Shown here piece by piece: positions 1-13,802 of a stretch of DNA of 64,000 nt (the stretch's first letter is position 1; the number at the start of each line of letters is the position of its first letter). Position numbers and translations under genes: made by a program. Source of the DNA: Pipra filicauda (lineage: Eukaryota; Chordata; Aves; Passeriformes; Pipridae); NCBI RefSeq assembly GCF_003945595.2, contig NW_024104330.1, forward strand, positions 1,596,838 to 1,660,837, read 5' to 3'. The notes under the pieces are model-generated. The model did no database searches. It was given only the letters and a program-made list of their open reading frames with translations, and was not told where the DNA came from.

Positions 1-3000
1 CAGCATCCTCCTGTAGCTAGAGGGTAGGCCGTCTTCTGGCAACACATATCCTCTGTAGCAACTTACAGTTCCCTCAGCAAGTTGTGCTTTCGCAGAGGAA
101 GGGCCGAGTACCTGTTGCTGAGCTCCAGCAAAGGAGGTTTTATTGTCTTTCTAACCTGCATTCAGCTTTTAGGATGGGATTGTCCTTTGCATCCACCCAG
201 CTGCTCTACTCCATTTCCTGGTGCACCAAGCTAGGAAAAACATGAAAATGCCCAGACTGTTTCCCTGACAGTGACCTGCTGTATTCTGGCAGGATTAGTT
301 ACTCCTTCGCTGCTGTTCACGCTGCAAGCAGCTCAGATGGAAGAGGGTCACTGAAGAGAGAAGAGGAAAGAGGGCTGCTGTTCTCGTTGCTTTGCCCTGG
401 GTGTCACGGGTAGAAAGGAGACAGGGTTGGAAGTCCCAAGAGCTGAGTTCTTTTAGTGCAACACTCCTGGGCTTTGTTATGCCAGAAAGATTTTAAGAGG
501 TTTTTGAAAGCTCCTGGTTTTTTTTTCCTTGCCTTTGCAAAACTGGGGTTGGTAGAGACAAGCACAGAAATTATCACTATCCACACACGTGTGTTACCTG
601 GAAGAAGTCCCACTAACTGTGTAATCAGCTACTCATCTGCTCTTTGGTGTCAAACGCTGAGAAGTTGTGTCTGCAGAGCTGAAGTCATTCAAGCAAGACT
701 AAAGAAACTCATTATCCAGCTATCACCCCTCACAGCGACGCTCCAGGAATGGGAAATACCTGCAGCAGCCGCAGACGCTCCTCCTGGGCTGCAGCGTGAT
801 GGGAAGCACAACCATCTGGGATTGGCAGGGGCAGAATGCGCCTTGCCCCCAGCTCTCCCCCTTACAGCTCTGCTGACGACACACTGTTGGATTTGGGGCA
901 ATATCCAGTTTGAGATCCTTGCTCTGTGTATCAGGGTAATGACTCTTATCCACCACACATGGACAGCTGTAGACTTCATTAGTCTGCATGTGTCAAGGGC
1001 TTAAACTTCTTGAAAAAAATAAGACTGTTGAAGAGAAAATGATTAAATGTGGCTTTCCACCTGCCTGCATGGACATTGACCTTCACTGGTGTGCCTTTGC
1101 TGCTCTGACAGTCAGAACATGTCCCAGCCTTGAACACTGGGGCAGCCCACGTCTGCTCTGGAGGAAGGCCCCATCCCTTGCAGCAGTCCCATTCACTTGC
1201 AGGGGTGTTTAAGTGGAAGGTGTCCTTCAGAAGAACCCTGCCAGTGTTCTGTGAGCCTTTGAGGAAAAAAGGAATTATCTTATTACTGCACATTCACCTA
1301 GTCGGGGGCTTCTCTTTTTCAGTATGTGTACACACAAACTCTCAGTCTGACTTCTGTGTTCTGGATAAAAGGAATGTGCAGTGGCTGATGATTTGTCATA
1401 ACTTCGTTTCCAAAACAAGTACTACCAACTACCATGAAACCCCTGTGAAGTGCCAGGGCTCAGCAGTCCCTCACTGCAGGGATAGCAGAGCAGGGTCGAG
1501 GTACCCTGGTAGAGATACACAGCTCTTGCCCAAGCTGCATCTGCCTTCATCTCTTGTATCCACACATTTCCACAGGCAGTAAACAACTTCGAGATTTTTT
1601 TTTTTGAGAGGCAGCAAGTATGAAATGAAACCAGTGGTGTCTGCCGGCAAGGGTACTTCAGTCACCCTGAGAAACTGAAGGACTTCTGACAGCCCCAGGG
1701 CCTGTGGGGTGGAAACACTCCTTCTGTGTCCTCCAGATCCTCTCCTTGTGCTTGGCCACATCCCTGGGCTCTGGTAGCAGCCAGGGAAGCTGAGCGAGAT
1801 CTCTCGGTGGGACCTGCGTCCTGGGCTTCACTGTTCAGTATCTCCAGCAATTTTGTCCTCCTGCTGCTGGGAGGAGAGCAATATTTTTTTTTAATTTTTA
1901 ATGTAATTTCTTTAATTTCTTTGGAGATACCAGAGATGAAAGTCTGCCTAGTAACAGCACTGATGAGCACAAGCACACAGGGGGGCAGGTCTTGAAATAT
2001 GCTCTGCTGCACTGCCACGTGTTTCAGGGCTGGCTGTATTACAAACCAAAAGCAGGGTGACTAGGTCCCTCCTGACCAGCTTTTCTGGTTAAATTCATTG
2101 CTTAATAGGAAAAAAATAATAATCCAAGCCTACAAGTATTAGATCTGCCTATCGTTACAGAGGGGAGCCTCCCTCCTTACCTGATTAGATCTCAAGGAAA
2201 CAGGGACACAAGTTGAGTGAGCGATTCCCCAAGGTGAGCTGGAAACACGGGAATCTTTGTCACCACGGGAAGGGTTTTATTTGCACAGCCTGCAGGTAAC
2301 CTGGGCAGGTGAAGGCAAAGCTCAGTGCTTGGGCTGGAGCACAGGAAAGGAAAGGCAGAGGGGAAGCAGTCACCTCGGCGTAATGTGATGAAAGGAAGCG
2401 AGGTGTGAAACTGCAAAGGAAACAGAGATGCGGGAGCTGCACTGCGAAGAGTAAACACGGGCTGGCAGCAGCACAGAGCCCTGCCCGCGCTGCCAGCACA
2501 CTGCCTGCGGTCGATACCGGCCGGCTGTGCAGAAAGAGCCAGGCAGCAGCCTGGGGAGATTTGTTATTGGGTTTTCCCTATGAGGCAGGGATAAACTGCT
2601 GCTAGGACCGAATGTGTTAAAGTCATGCCATCTCGAGACCGCCGGCAGATCCAGTCCTGCCTTAACCTGGGTGATGCTTTGGTTATCTGCCTCGGGCCTT
2701 AGGATTTTGGGCAGACAGACCTCAGGGGCTGATTACCTGCTCATCATCCCAAGGCATAAGCCCTTCAGAGCACAGCTGTCTCAGGCTTTCGCTGTTCCCA
2801 GCTTTGTACAGACCCTTACACATTGTTTTCCAGAAGCAAACCCAGCACTTCCCCTGCCTTAACTATGAAGCAAGCTCAGACACGCACAGGCAGTCACTCA
2901 AACGTGCCTGCCTCTGCCAGAACCTTCCCTTTCCTCCCTCTCTGCTCTTTACAACGCCTCTACATGCATGAATTTCTCCTCTTTCATTCCAGACTGTCAG

Positions 3001-6000
3001 GAGGAGATGGCAACAGAGAGCTGCTTACCCTATGTGATGTCCACCTGCACGGTTGTCTCAGGAGGAAGATCATGTAGTACAGCTGTGAAAGGTGATGGGG
3101 CAATACCTTGGGACAGACACAGAGATTGAGGGCTTACAAGGGAAACAGCATTATCCATCATCAGTGTGGGTGTACTCAGGCTTTTTACACACTGATATTT
3201 GGTTATGGAGATTTGTCACACATAGAAAAGCTTCTCTGTCCCCACCAGGCAGCACAAGAAGGATCCTAAAGTGCCCTAGAACACAGAACAGTCCTATTAC
3301 AGTTTTTAAGTATTAATATTGAATTAAAACTAAAAGCATCCTGGCTAAAGTAGAAAATATTTCCAGGAGCCTAACTTCCAAAAATACAGTTTGGACTTCA
3401 CCAGCTCAGACCTCTTCCACAAGGACCCCACACCATCTTTGCAGCCTACTTGCAGATGCTGCAGCACTCCACCTCTCCAAAGGGTGTCCCAGGAGGACTT
3501 CTGCCCAAACCTTCTCTTTACCTTTGTTATTAAAGACACCTGTGGAAAGCCATTGGGTTCATTTCCACACTCTTTGAGAGTGGAAAGTGAGCCTGGTTTG
3601 GACGAGACAGCAGGACCTCAGGCTACCTGATCAGGATCCTCCAATCTTAGGATCCCCAGGAGTGAAGTCTCCACAGCTTGAATTGTCTCTCAGAGCAGCT
3701 GTGAGGAGGTACTTTCTAAGCCTCTGTTAAAGCAGAGAGCTGGCTGGACTCGGGCTGCTTTTGCTGGCTCTCTGGTGCTGCTGCTGGTATTTGGGTGGCT
3801 GTGTTTATGATCAGCTCTGTTGAAATGCTACCTGGGAATTCCTGAAGTCTTTGGTGAGGCCAGAAAAGATGGAGATTTATAGAAGGGAACCTTTCCTTGA
3901 AAGCCATGTGGAAGGAGGCTGAGCTCCCTTTTAGGCAGCAGTGTTATGGCCTTGGTTTGGCTTTAGTGGGTTGTGGTATGTTACTCTGAGCCATGCAAGA
4001 TTGGTTTACCTGGTACAGTGACAATGTTAGGCTGACTTCCCTCCTAGGGGGAGTTAGGTCACCAGTCTTGTTGGTTCATGGAGGGCAGGTACCACAGATT
4101 TTTCTCAGCCTCCCTTTTCCTGTCTCCTCTGCTTGTCTCTTAGTGGGCACGCAGTGCCTGCATGTGCTCTGAGCTCGTTCTCAGCCACGTATTTTAAGTA
4201 TTTAATAACAAAATGCAAACTAATTTTATTCCTAGAACACAGCTATTGTCACGGGGAAGAAAAAAAGTCCTCTGGCAGCCTGTGATGACCAGAAAACACC
4301 TAAAATCACTTCTCATCAAGGAATCTACCCCTGCCCCAGGCTGAGCAGCCCCACAGGACACCTTGAAGACCTAGGGGACAGATTTGTTGGTCCTGGTCCA
4401 CAATGAATCCAGGTGCAAATGGAACTATGAGCTCTGAACTGAGCTGACTGGGATTCCTCCTACATCCACCTTTACTCTGGATGCTTCTCAGGTAGAGAAT
4501 TTCTCAAGAGCAGATTAATGGCTGAATGTGAGCAGGCAGCTGGCATGAGCTTTCTAACTTGATGCTAAACACACTTCATCTTTAACCATCTGTGATTCAA
4601 AAGCCCCTCACAGTACTCCAGTCCACAAAGGAGACTTTCAGCTCTGCACAGAGCAGGACTAGAAAATGAGACTGCCATGGATGTAAAAGTTGTAGATTGT
4701 GTGTAGTATACTCACCCTTGCTGGATTTTAGGCTCCAGACTGGTCTCCTCTATCATGAACCTGAATAGAGACCCTCAGTCAATGGGAAGAAAACATTTTT
4801 CACCAAAGATCTGATCTAGTTCTGATGTTTTTTTCTCTTCTCTGATCCTTGAGAGTTTGATATGATCTTGAGGCTAAAAATCAGTTTTCTGTCCATGAAC
4901 TCACTGTTTCTCTCATGTTTAAGGACCACAATGATGGCTTTGCTCACCTCTGGTTACAGTTGGTGCTCAGCATTCTTCTCTCTCTCAATTTGGGGCTTGC
5001 ATCATTTCCCTCCACTTACACTACACTACCTCCCAGGGCTGCCCATCCTCACCTTTTTCTGTATAACCAGATTAAGCCAGAGCCTCTGTATCTGGCCTGT
5101 GCTTGCCATAGTCTTTTTCTGTGGTTCAGGATAGTTTTTCACCCGTATCAGCTCAGCTGATGAAAGCCATTACCTCCCACTGCAAACCTTGCTGTGGATT
5201 ATGGGACTGCATTTACCCTGCCCTATCTCCAGGCTCACAGAAACAAGCCACTGCAACCCAGCAGCCTTTCAGGTAGGCATTTACTTATTTCTCTAATTTT
5301 GCTGTAATTCTGTTGTTTTGTGAGTTGTGAAGTGGGTGTTGGCAGCACTGACACTGCAACCTGCATTACTGCGAACCTGCGACAAGGCATCACTCACCTA
5401 CGAACTGTTGTCTCAGGTTCTCTGCAAATGCAGGCAACAGTCTCTGGGCCACCATAATCCATCTTTAACAATCATTTTTGCAAGTGTGACAGGATAAGGC
5501 ATTGTGAAACTGAAGACTGAGACTCTTGGGAACAATTATGAAACACGTACCTCAAAGACCCTCATTTTCTTCTTGCAATTTTGTGTTTTCATTTACACTA
5601 CAAGAAAACTACTGTAGCCTGTGTTATCTGAGAGACGAGCACTGGCAGCAGCAGGCTGGAGATGCTGTTGAGTTCTTTGGGATGCTTTTCCTCAGGGCAA
5701 AGACTATTTTTTTTCTCTACTCTACTGAATGGCTCATTAGACCCTATTTAGGTGGAAACAGTACTTATTTCACTTGGGAGATACTCAGAGCTATATGCCA
5801 GACAAGCACTATCTACCTGGAAGTATTCTGAAGGATGCTCTTCTGCAATACTACAGTAATTGTAAAAATATCACCCAGGTGTATTAGCAAACTGGGAGCT
5901 TAGAGTGATAATGTTAAATGAGCAGTAAGTTGTTTGCTAATTTGAGGTTTATTTGCTTCCTCACATGTGTGTGTGTGGGTTTGGAGCTGGTTACTTTCAG

Positions 6001-6699
6001 TGATCATGGCTGGTTTGAAGATTGCTTGTCCTGATTCAGATTTGCAAAACCCAGTGGGGGTTTAGCACAGGGGAATATCCATGCTAGAATCAGCAAAAAC
6101 ATTGGAGAGGCACATGGTTTTATGAAAGCCAGGTCAGGGAGTGAGAGTGATTATTTAGTAAAGAGAAGCAATCGGAGAAAGTGACCAAAAATCCCCCATG
6201 TGGCAAGGATCCACCTTAGCCTGGATGATGCTCTTCTGTTCTGGGGAGGGTTTTCCCCTCACACTGATTCTGGCTGTCAGGCATTGTGACTTGGAATGCT
6301 TCTGTTTCTGTGTGTGCCTTTTCTGGGTTGCTTCTGTATTAGGAATAACACACCTTTCATCCTTTTAGTCAGAGGAGAAAAAAAAAAAAGCTTAAATGCA
6401 TTCAAGGCAGGCTCTCCCAGAAAGAGAGCATGGTTGGGTTTGATTTTAAAGGAAGGAGCTTTTGGTGCTAAAATTTTGTTGCCTTGCACAGTGGCTTGAC
6501 AATATCTTCTTAGAGAGAGTAGATCATTGCAGGCAGATCTGGGCTGTGGGGAGAGGCCCTTGTCCTGGTGTCCAGCCATGTCTTCCCTTCTAACTGAAGT
6601 AAGTTCCTTTACATTAGGAAACCGAAGCCTGCTTTGAGCAGAAGGATAAGATTGAAGAGATCACTTCAGCAGTCAGCTCCAGCCTCCTGTTATTGCATG
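1..6699. other. Intronic stretch without recognised content
   Basis: I see no exon, RNA gene or confident repeat. The open frame at 456-1004 (182 codons) is unlike any family and overlaps minus-strand frames of similar quality. The rest is ordinary intron sequence with short T and GT runs. Confidence 0.6.
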
Positions 6700-6868
6700 T
6701 CATAAATTTGCTCTCAAATGCGCTCTGCTTCATTATAAAATCAGTTCAGTTTAATGACCCAGCTCCTCCAATAGCTCCCTACTTGGTCAGTTAGAAACTT
6801 GCTGGCGATTTTCACTGTAAATTCATTCAAGCTCTATTTATAGTAAATATTCCTGTTGCAGAATAATT
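6700..6868. promoter_or_regulatory. Candidate conserved noncoding element
   Basis: AT-rich, repeat-free block with ATTGCATGTCATAAATTTGC (octamer-like), TTCATTATAAAATCAG and CTATTTATAGTAAATATT (MEF2/TATA-like). Its composition resembles known developmental enhancers. Conservation cannot be tested here. Confidence 0.28.
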
Positions 6869-6884
6869 GGGGGGGGGGGGGGGG
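6869..6884 (+). repeat. G16 homopolymer
   Basis: Sixteen uninterrupted G directly after an AT-rich, conserved-looking block (GCAGAATAATT) and before TGGCTTGAAG. Such runs are often mis-sized in assemblies. Confidence 0.95.
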
Positions 6885-9214
6885 TGGCTTGAAGAGCTCT
6901 TTTTCCTACCCAGAGTTATTTCTCTCTTGGGTGTTTACAGGGACAAATCAGGTCCCCTGTCAGCAGCTTCTTTTTCCCTGGTATTAATATTGCAGAGAAC
7001 AGTGGGGGAGACTGTTTTTCACCATGTTGCAGGATCACATTTGTCTTTTTCAGCTGAGAAGCACTTTGGTCATTCAAAATTTCTGTATGTTCAGCAACAA
7101 CACCAAGACTTGGTGTTACAGACACACAGGTCCCAGACTTCCTCAAGGAGCTCAGTTACCTTCTCTCTGTTCTGGGGGTAGAAATGTCGGACACAAGGAA
7201 CCATACATCTTTCTGCTTTTGATGCATACAGGACTTTACAGCAGCAAATGCAGGAATATTATTTGTACCAGAAGGCATACACCAGAGCCTTGTGAGACCA
7301 GCCTGTTTGAGGTGGAAGCCTCACAACTTAATCAATTTTTTATTATTTGTGCATTAGGGACTGAGATATTTTATAACAAGATGCCACACCTTTGGGATTG
7401 CTCGACACTACATCGGATCCAGACTTGCCCAAGTCTCATCTGGAACTAAACCCCACCTTCCTCTCTCATATCCTACCTGCTCTAGCACTAGGGTAAGGAT
7501 CTGAGCTACTCCTAAAGCCAAATGGTCTTTAAATGATGGGAACCCCTAGCTACAAAAAGCCAAAAACTGTGAAGGAAAAGCACAAAGGGGCACAGCAGGA
7601 AAAGCCCAGATGAGCTGAAGATTTTCTTCAGCAAAGCAGAAGCCTTTAGTGTCCCTCTTGTCTGTGTTTCCCTCCAAGACACAAGGCACAGTGAGTACTC
7701 CATGCACTGAGGCTCTAAGCCATGGAGCTGGGAGGGGGGATGGCCCTGCTGCTGGGAGAACTCCCACTTCTCTTTAATGGTGGAATTTCTGTGTTTCCTG
7801 CTCATTTGTTCAAGTGTTACATTGTCCAAACAATTCATTACAAAAGGGAATTGAACAAACATCTCCTTCCATTTTCCACAATAATAGTTTTATTCCTGAG
7901 AAACCTTGTTTGGTGCATAATTATTTAACAGGTATAAGACAAATATACTGATTAACTAACTGTTTCTAAATTTACTCACCTGGGGCAACAAAAGGGAGCT
8001 TAACCTTGCAATGATGGGATTTGAATGACTGGTACCTTTGAGAGGCAGGTCAGGATATAAGGCCAAATAAGGACCTGTCCTGGGGAAGCCTGCTGCTCTG
8101 TTCCTCTGTGCCTCTCCAGCTGTTCCTGCATTTTGGGCAGAGCACTGAATGGGAAGTAGAGGTTCAGACTTCTATTTAAAATACCCTTGGTGCCATTCAG
8201 TAGAAGACAGTCCTTCTCCCAGGTGAGCTCAGGCTGGCTGTGGCAATAGTAGTGTCATACCACGATCTCGAGTTCACAAGATGCACAAGAGGAAAGTCTT
8301 GTGTGTGTTATTTTCTGCTTGCCATCTTTTGAAGTCTGTGGCTATTTTCAGACCTCATCCTGTGAAGCCCATTGCAGGCAAAGATCTTGAAGTGCTTTCT
8401 GGATCCCTTTGGTGCATCACCCCCCAGAGCACAACAGCAACAGTGCTCAACTAATAGTGCTAGAAAAGCAACAAGGTGGTGAATGCATTTCCTAGCACTT
8501 TCCTTCTGCTGGTCAGCTTCACATAATTGTAAAGAAGGGAGGGCAAAATCCAAGGAGCTGCCACTAAAACTAGTTCATTCAGGCCTGCAGCCAGCATCCC
8601 AGATGTTCTGAATCTTCTGGGACATGTGGCAGAAAGAAAACAAACCAACAACAACAACAAAACCCCTAGCTCTTTACACTTAATTCACATAATTTTTTAT
8701 GCTTTTTCTTATCCATGCTGTCATGGCTTGTGAGAGTATGAAGGCACTCTAAGGATTCAGGCAAAGATTTAAGGCATAATCCCTTCAATTTCAGATATTT
8801 AAAAATATGAATGCACTACCAGAGTAACTGCCCCTCCCTGGTCTAAGAGATGTTAGTAGTCTGCAAAAGGAAGGTCAGAAAGGACAAAAGACTCAATCTT
8901 CCTCTCCAGCAAATACAACAGCAAGCCTCTTTTTGACTGCTGAAATTGGGACCTTGAAGAAAGTGTCTCCTGCTGAAACACACTGAGGATATTTTAAAAC
9001 CAGATTAATAAATAATTGGACCATCTGCATCAGAGTCTGTAAGTGGAGTGACACACAGAGGGTGTCTCTAAATGGAACAGCTTCAAATATGCAGAGTAAA
9101 ATACACAGAGGAGTGGATTATTTTTTTTTCCAGAATAGACATAATTATTGCCAATTTAGGTCTCTCTTGCAAGCACTGCCTTAGAAGATGGGTTGATTTC
9201 TCCTAAGAATGAAC
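6885..9214. other. Intronic stretch without recognised content
   Basis: Unique-looking sequence. A short (CAA)n run lies near 8648-8660. No gene is supported. Confidence 0.6.
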
Positions 9215-9330
9215 AGACAGATAGTGAAATATTGCGCCTGCCCTGCAGAGGTGACCATCATATTAGTAAGACAGACCAGGGTCAGGAGCAATAGAAAGGA
9301 AACGGTTTTCTGAGGCTATGCAGCAGATCA
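9215..9330 (+). mobile_element. MIR-like ancient SINE relic
   Basis: TGCGCCTGCCCTGCAGAGGT, GTAAGACAGACCAGGGTCAG and AGGAAACGGTTTTCTGAGGC resemble the widespread amniote MIR-type segment with CCCTGCCCYGAAGAGCTTAC, GACAAGACAGACAAAGGGTG and an AAACWGAGGC motif. Similarity is patchy. Confidence 0.35.
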
Positions 9331-12300
9331 GCTTCCCATTTCCTATAGTCCAGATGGGCCCCTTTGATTTCTGACAGGAGATGGTATTGTCTCTAAGGCT
9401 ACCAATATCTGTTGAATCTCCTCCCATCACTACTGGGCACTGTTTGTCCTGCGCTGGACAGCTCTTTTAATTAGTGTTCCTCTTGGGGTTGCAACAGTGG
9501 TTGGGGTTAATGTTTCAGAGCCACAATCTTCATAAGAACAGGGTCAGATCACAGCTCATTGAAAGGGGCTGCTTCTGGACCACTGAGTTTAATAACTCCT
9601 GATCCCTCTTTCAGGTGTTTTTATTCTTTTTTTCCTCCTGCAACATCCCAAGGAAGTGAGCTGCCCAGCTGATAAAATGTGCTTCCTTCTGCTGCCTTTT
9701 GATCTAGTAACTGGGCACCCTTTGGCACTTGTATTGGAAGAATCAATGAGTAATTAACTGTTCCACGTTCTTGATTCTGTTCTTGATTTTACAGCTTTCT
9801 CCCCTAAAGTCCCCACCACCACTCCTTTGCTGAGCCAAGGTGAACTAGTTATTTACCTTCTTGTTTTCTAGAAACACAGCAAAGAAAGGTGGTGTATTCC
9901 GGGGGTGAAAATGTCTCATTTGCATAATCTATAGATAGTAGCCACATCAGCCTTTTTTAAAACTTGAAATGGAGAAAAACATTGAGAAAGGCACTGACAG
10001 CAAGAGATACAGTTTGACTGAGAGACAGAGTGTGTGATTTATCACATCTAGTGTGCAGTGCTCCCATGCAGACATCTCCACCTGAGGTTGTCTCCCTGGG
10101 ATGCTGGTTTAGGAGCGAGTCAAGACAGGTAAGAGAGGACAGGGCTGATTTGGTATATTTTGGGTGAGATGATGCCTGTCCTACAGCCCTCAGTCTAATG
10201 AAGGCTGAGGTAGATGTGGGCACCTGCTTTTTAATGTGAGAACACTGATGTAAATTAAGAGTCTTGAGCTGGGAGCTGTAGTGTAACCATTAACTATCCA
10301 TGGCAAATGAGTTGGTCTTGACACTTCCTTGCTGTGCCACATCTGTTATTGATCCAGGTGGATAGTGCTTGCTTGCTAGATGTTTCCGAAGGTATGTGGG
10401 GTGCAGTGTGCTCACTTTCCTCTGTGCACCTGGAAATTTCTGATCTCCATGGCAGAAATTATGTCTCAAGAAATCTGAGAAGTGATATTTTTAGGCTTTT
10501 TGCTGCACAATAAGGCTGACTAGAATTTAAATTTTTTATAAATGCAAAAATATTTTTGATGAGTTGATGTCTCGTTTACACTAATAGTCTTTGAATATAA
10601 TTAGTTATTATAAGGATAATTTCCCTATTTTTAAAGTGTAGTTGAAATTACATTATATGTATGTAGAGGGGGGGACAGGCTTTTCTGTTTCAGTTGATTT
10701 ATTTTTACCGTGAATAACGCCCTTCATATTTTTTACAGAACAAAGAAGAAAATCTATATCTCACTTCACTTCTTCTTTTAGTGTCCTCATGAGCAAAAGA
10801 AAACAGCAGCATTAGCATGAAGCAGATGCTAAACATATTAAATACATGCCAAAGACCTTTAGGTCCTTACTTATGGTAGCAATGGAATCTATCTCTAAAA
10901 AAATTACACAGGAGTAGAGATAATTATATAGACATGCAGATAAAACTGTACAGGAATAGAGCATCCCCTTGAAAAAAAGGGAAGGTCCCACCTGGATGGT
11001 AGAACAGATAAGGCTTCCAGTAACAATCAGGCCCTAACTTTAGACAGCTGCCAGTGTGTGACCCAAAGAATGGGACAATACCAGGACTGTGCCCATGAGT
11101 GCACAACTGCAGGGGTACCAGGAGACACAAACTCTGCAGCACCTCTCTGCAGGCACTGCCCTGCAACCAAGCAAGGCCAAGACTAAGGACCTCACTGAGC
11201 AAGAAGTTAGAGATCATGGGAACTAAAAATGGGGGAGAGAATGGAGAAGTGAAAATAGCAGGTGTTGCCATGTGGATCCCATCCTTTCACTTGCCTCTGT
11301 TTTCCCTAATGTGAGTGTCCAAGAAAAATGCATGGACAGAGACAAATCAAAAGAGTAATTTTTGCCAGGATGGACATGACACACATCCATGCTACACCAT
11401 CAGGATAACCCATGTTCCCTGCTTTCATCTGAGGCAGTTTAAGGCCAGTCCCTGCTGGCATCAGTGGATGCCTGAGCACAGTTCTACCCTCAGTCCCACC
11501 AGCCTCACCATGTAGGATTCTCCAGTGGAGTCACCAGTCACAAGCTGTACTCAGACCCTTCACCTGATGGGATGGCAAGGCAACATTTGTGAAACCTTGA
11601 GAGCCTTTTATGCTCCATGGTCTTATAGTCTTAACCCTCAAGGGTAGGCAGTTGGTTTTCATGAGCAACCTTCACCCCAAACCACCTGACCATTCCCTGT
11701 TGAAATTCACGACTGTAGGTTGGGGAAAGGTGGCCATCACAGTTTCTGTGGGAGACTGGGGACAAGAAGCATAGAGGCAGCTCCAGCTTGCCACTGCTGG
11801 CAGATTTGATAATGGTTTAGTCCTCATGCAATGTCTCCTCTCTGCATCCAGCTATTCAATGAATGTAAAGCAAAAATAAAAGAATTGCCTCATTAAAATC
11901 TGGTCACAGAGCTGGAGATAATACCCCTCTCTTTGTCAGATATGAAGTCACGCAAGTTCCAGCAAGAAGGGAAATGATAGATGGAGTAAACTGTACCTCC
12001 TGTCCCTCAGACACCCCGTGCTCCATTGCAGTCACATCAGAGGCTGCGGTCAGCACGTAACATCTCTGGCAATAATGAGTGACTGGCAGCGCTGCACAAA
12101 TCCCTGCTGGAGAGGTGTCAGTCAGGGGCTCCCGGGAGGAAAGACTGAAGAAATGGGAGGAACCTGATTGAAGAAATAACCCCTCATGCAGATCTCCAGT
12201 GACTAACTGCCCACCCTCATCAGAGGATCCAGGTGCAACTCTAAGGGCTGATGTCTGAGTGCCACTGCAGCTCCTTCTCTTCACATTCAGCACTGACTTC

Positions 12301-12865
12301 AGGGTTTATCACTCCAAACTCCTGGCTGAAGGTTAGTTCCCTTGCTCCTGGCCTCTTCTTGAGCATGACCCATGCTGGGGAGCCACCTACCACTTGTTCC
12401 TCTTTCACAAAAACTCCCAACTCCCCCAAAACTCCCTGACTTCAACCCAGCCCCACTAACACCTAGCTGTGAGCACACCTTGATATCTTGCTCTAGCAAA
12501 ACCACCTGGTCCCGGTTCAGCTCTTTTCCCTACAGGACCACCCTACATGGGCATTCGCTGACCAGGATTTAGACCAGTGAGATAGAAAGGAAAAAGCACT
12601 AGTTTTTCCTGATTCCAGCCCCCTGAGTGCATGGAAGCTGTGAATGCTCTGGGTTTTCAGAAGGGAAGCAACACCTGACAACAATGGGGATAGACTCCTG
12701 GAGAAATCAGGCAGCACTGAAGTTTCTGATCTGAAGAAAGGGAAGGGACACAACATAAATCTAGATCTTAGAAAAACCTTTTCAAAGAGCCTCTGAAAAG
12801 GCCTTCTCCCCCAAGGTTTAGCATTTCTAAATGCACTGAATTCTAGAGATATGCCCAGCAGTGTT
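9331..12865. other. Intronic stretch without recognised content
   Basis: Contains an AT-rich block at about 10500-10670 with homeodomain-like cores (AATATAATTAGTTATTATAA). Otherwise there is nothing identifiable. Confidence 0.55.
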
Positions 12866-13016
12866 GTTAGAATAACTGGAAGATGGGAGCTGATCTGAAG
12901 TGACCCAAAAGCTGATGAATTCAGGTCTGATAAATTCAGGAATGTCCCATATGGGGATCACACCCACAACCTTGGTGTTATTAGCACCATGCTCTAGCCA
13001 GCTGAGCTAATCTCAT
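12866..13016 (-). mobile_element. TguSINE1-like SINE (tRNA-Ile head, CR1-like tail), diverged
   Basis: On the minus strand 13016-12943 folds as a 74-nt tRNA-Ile relative. The D arm is intact (TAGCTCAGCTGGCTAGAGC), and the anticodon arm has a perfect 5-bp stem TGGTG/CACCA with loop CTAATAA (anticodon AAT). The T stem is kept, but the T loop reads TGTGATC, which breaks the B box, and the acceptor stem is mostly unpaired, so it is not a working tRNA. Sequence after the head (GGACATTC, then TTTTGGGTCACTTC and a terminal TTATTCTA) resembles the CR1-derived tail of TguSINE1, a passerine SINE. A plain tRNA-Ile pseudogene is the alternative. Confidence 0.62.
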
Positions 13017-13309
13017 GGATTCAATCTGTGATAACAGGACCAGGATGCAGATCGTGCAAATGAGATCATTAGTACTGATATGAATCTGGAGCTGAAATGT
13101 TGCAACTCTCTAGACAGGGGTTGGCTTTGCATCTTGGCAGGTTTTCATTGGCCCCAGTGTCACCTGGACTTAATAAGTCACTCACAGCAGCATCCCCCCA
13201 TCCCGAAACAGCTCACAAAAGTGCCCAGACACAAAAGTCTTAGACTGCAGCATCTCTTTGGTCGATTGCTGAAAATAGAACACGCACTTGGTGGAAAATA
13301 TAATGTACT

Positions 13310-13600
13310 GTGACTGTAAATACTACGTGAATTATTAATTTGCTGTTTACTAACTTCAATATTTTTCTATTCAATTATTCTCTATAGATAGAGCAAAGGA
13401 CTCCACTGATTTTTAAATAATACGCAAATTATTTTTTGTACATATTTACAGGAAGAATTTTTGCACATCTTTTTCCTTGAATAGATTTGAATTATTTGTT
13501 GCATGTTTTATTAAAGCAGCTCTTCAATAATTAAGGAGGGTATATAATTATATGTAAGACTACTGTGTGCTCCGTATTGCAGTATTTATTAGCACCATAT
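13310..13600. promoter_or_regulatory. AT-rich candidate conserved noncoding element
   Basis: Nearly 300 bases of low-GC, non-repetitive DNA with several homeodomain-type cores (GAATTATTAATTTG, TTCAATTATTC, CAATAATTAAGG) plus a MEF2-like stretch near 13550. It stands out from neighbouring intron composition. Confidence 0.3.
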
Positions 13601-13659
13601 TGAAAATACAACCCCTCTCATATGAGTTGTTTTTCAGGATTACTTCAGAGGTAAGGAGA

Positions 13660-13802
13660 ACAACTATCTGCAATTTACTGCTGGGGAAACTGAGGCATGG
13701 GAACGGCAGATGCTTCAGGGGTCTGAATGTGATTTAAGAGTTAAACACAGGACTCAAGACTCAGTACAGAAGTCCAGCCACCAAACACTGCAGCCTCCTG
13801 GC
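13660..13802 (+). mobile_element. MIR-like SINE relic
   Basis: CTGGGGAAACTGAGGCATGG is a strong match to the MIR 3' domain (GAGGAAACTGAGGCACAG). Downstream ACAGGACTCAAGACTCAGTA and a CACTGCAGCCTCCTGG end correspond in order to the MIR tail (GGACTCGAACCCAGG, then CTGCCTCC). Confidence 0.6.

Noticed and set aside
456..1004. 182-codon plus-strand frame
   Set aside because: No recognisable domain, overlaps equally long frames on the other strand, no promoter or splice context. Consistent with chance.
12943..13016. A functional tRNA-Ile(AAT) gene
   Set aside because: The acceptor stem pairs at only three or so of seven positions, and the T loop TGTGATC breaks the B box. Better explained as a SINE head or pseudogene.
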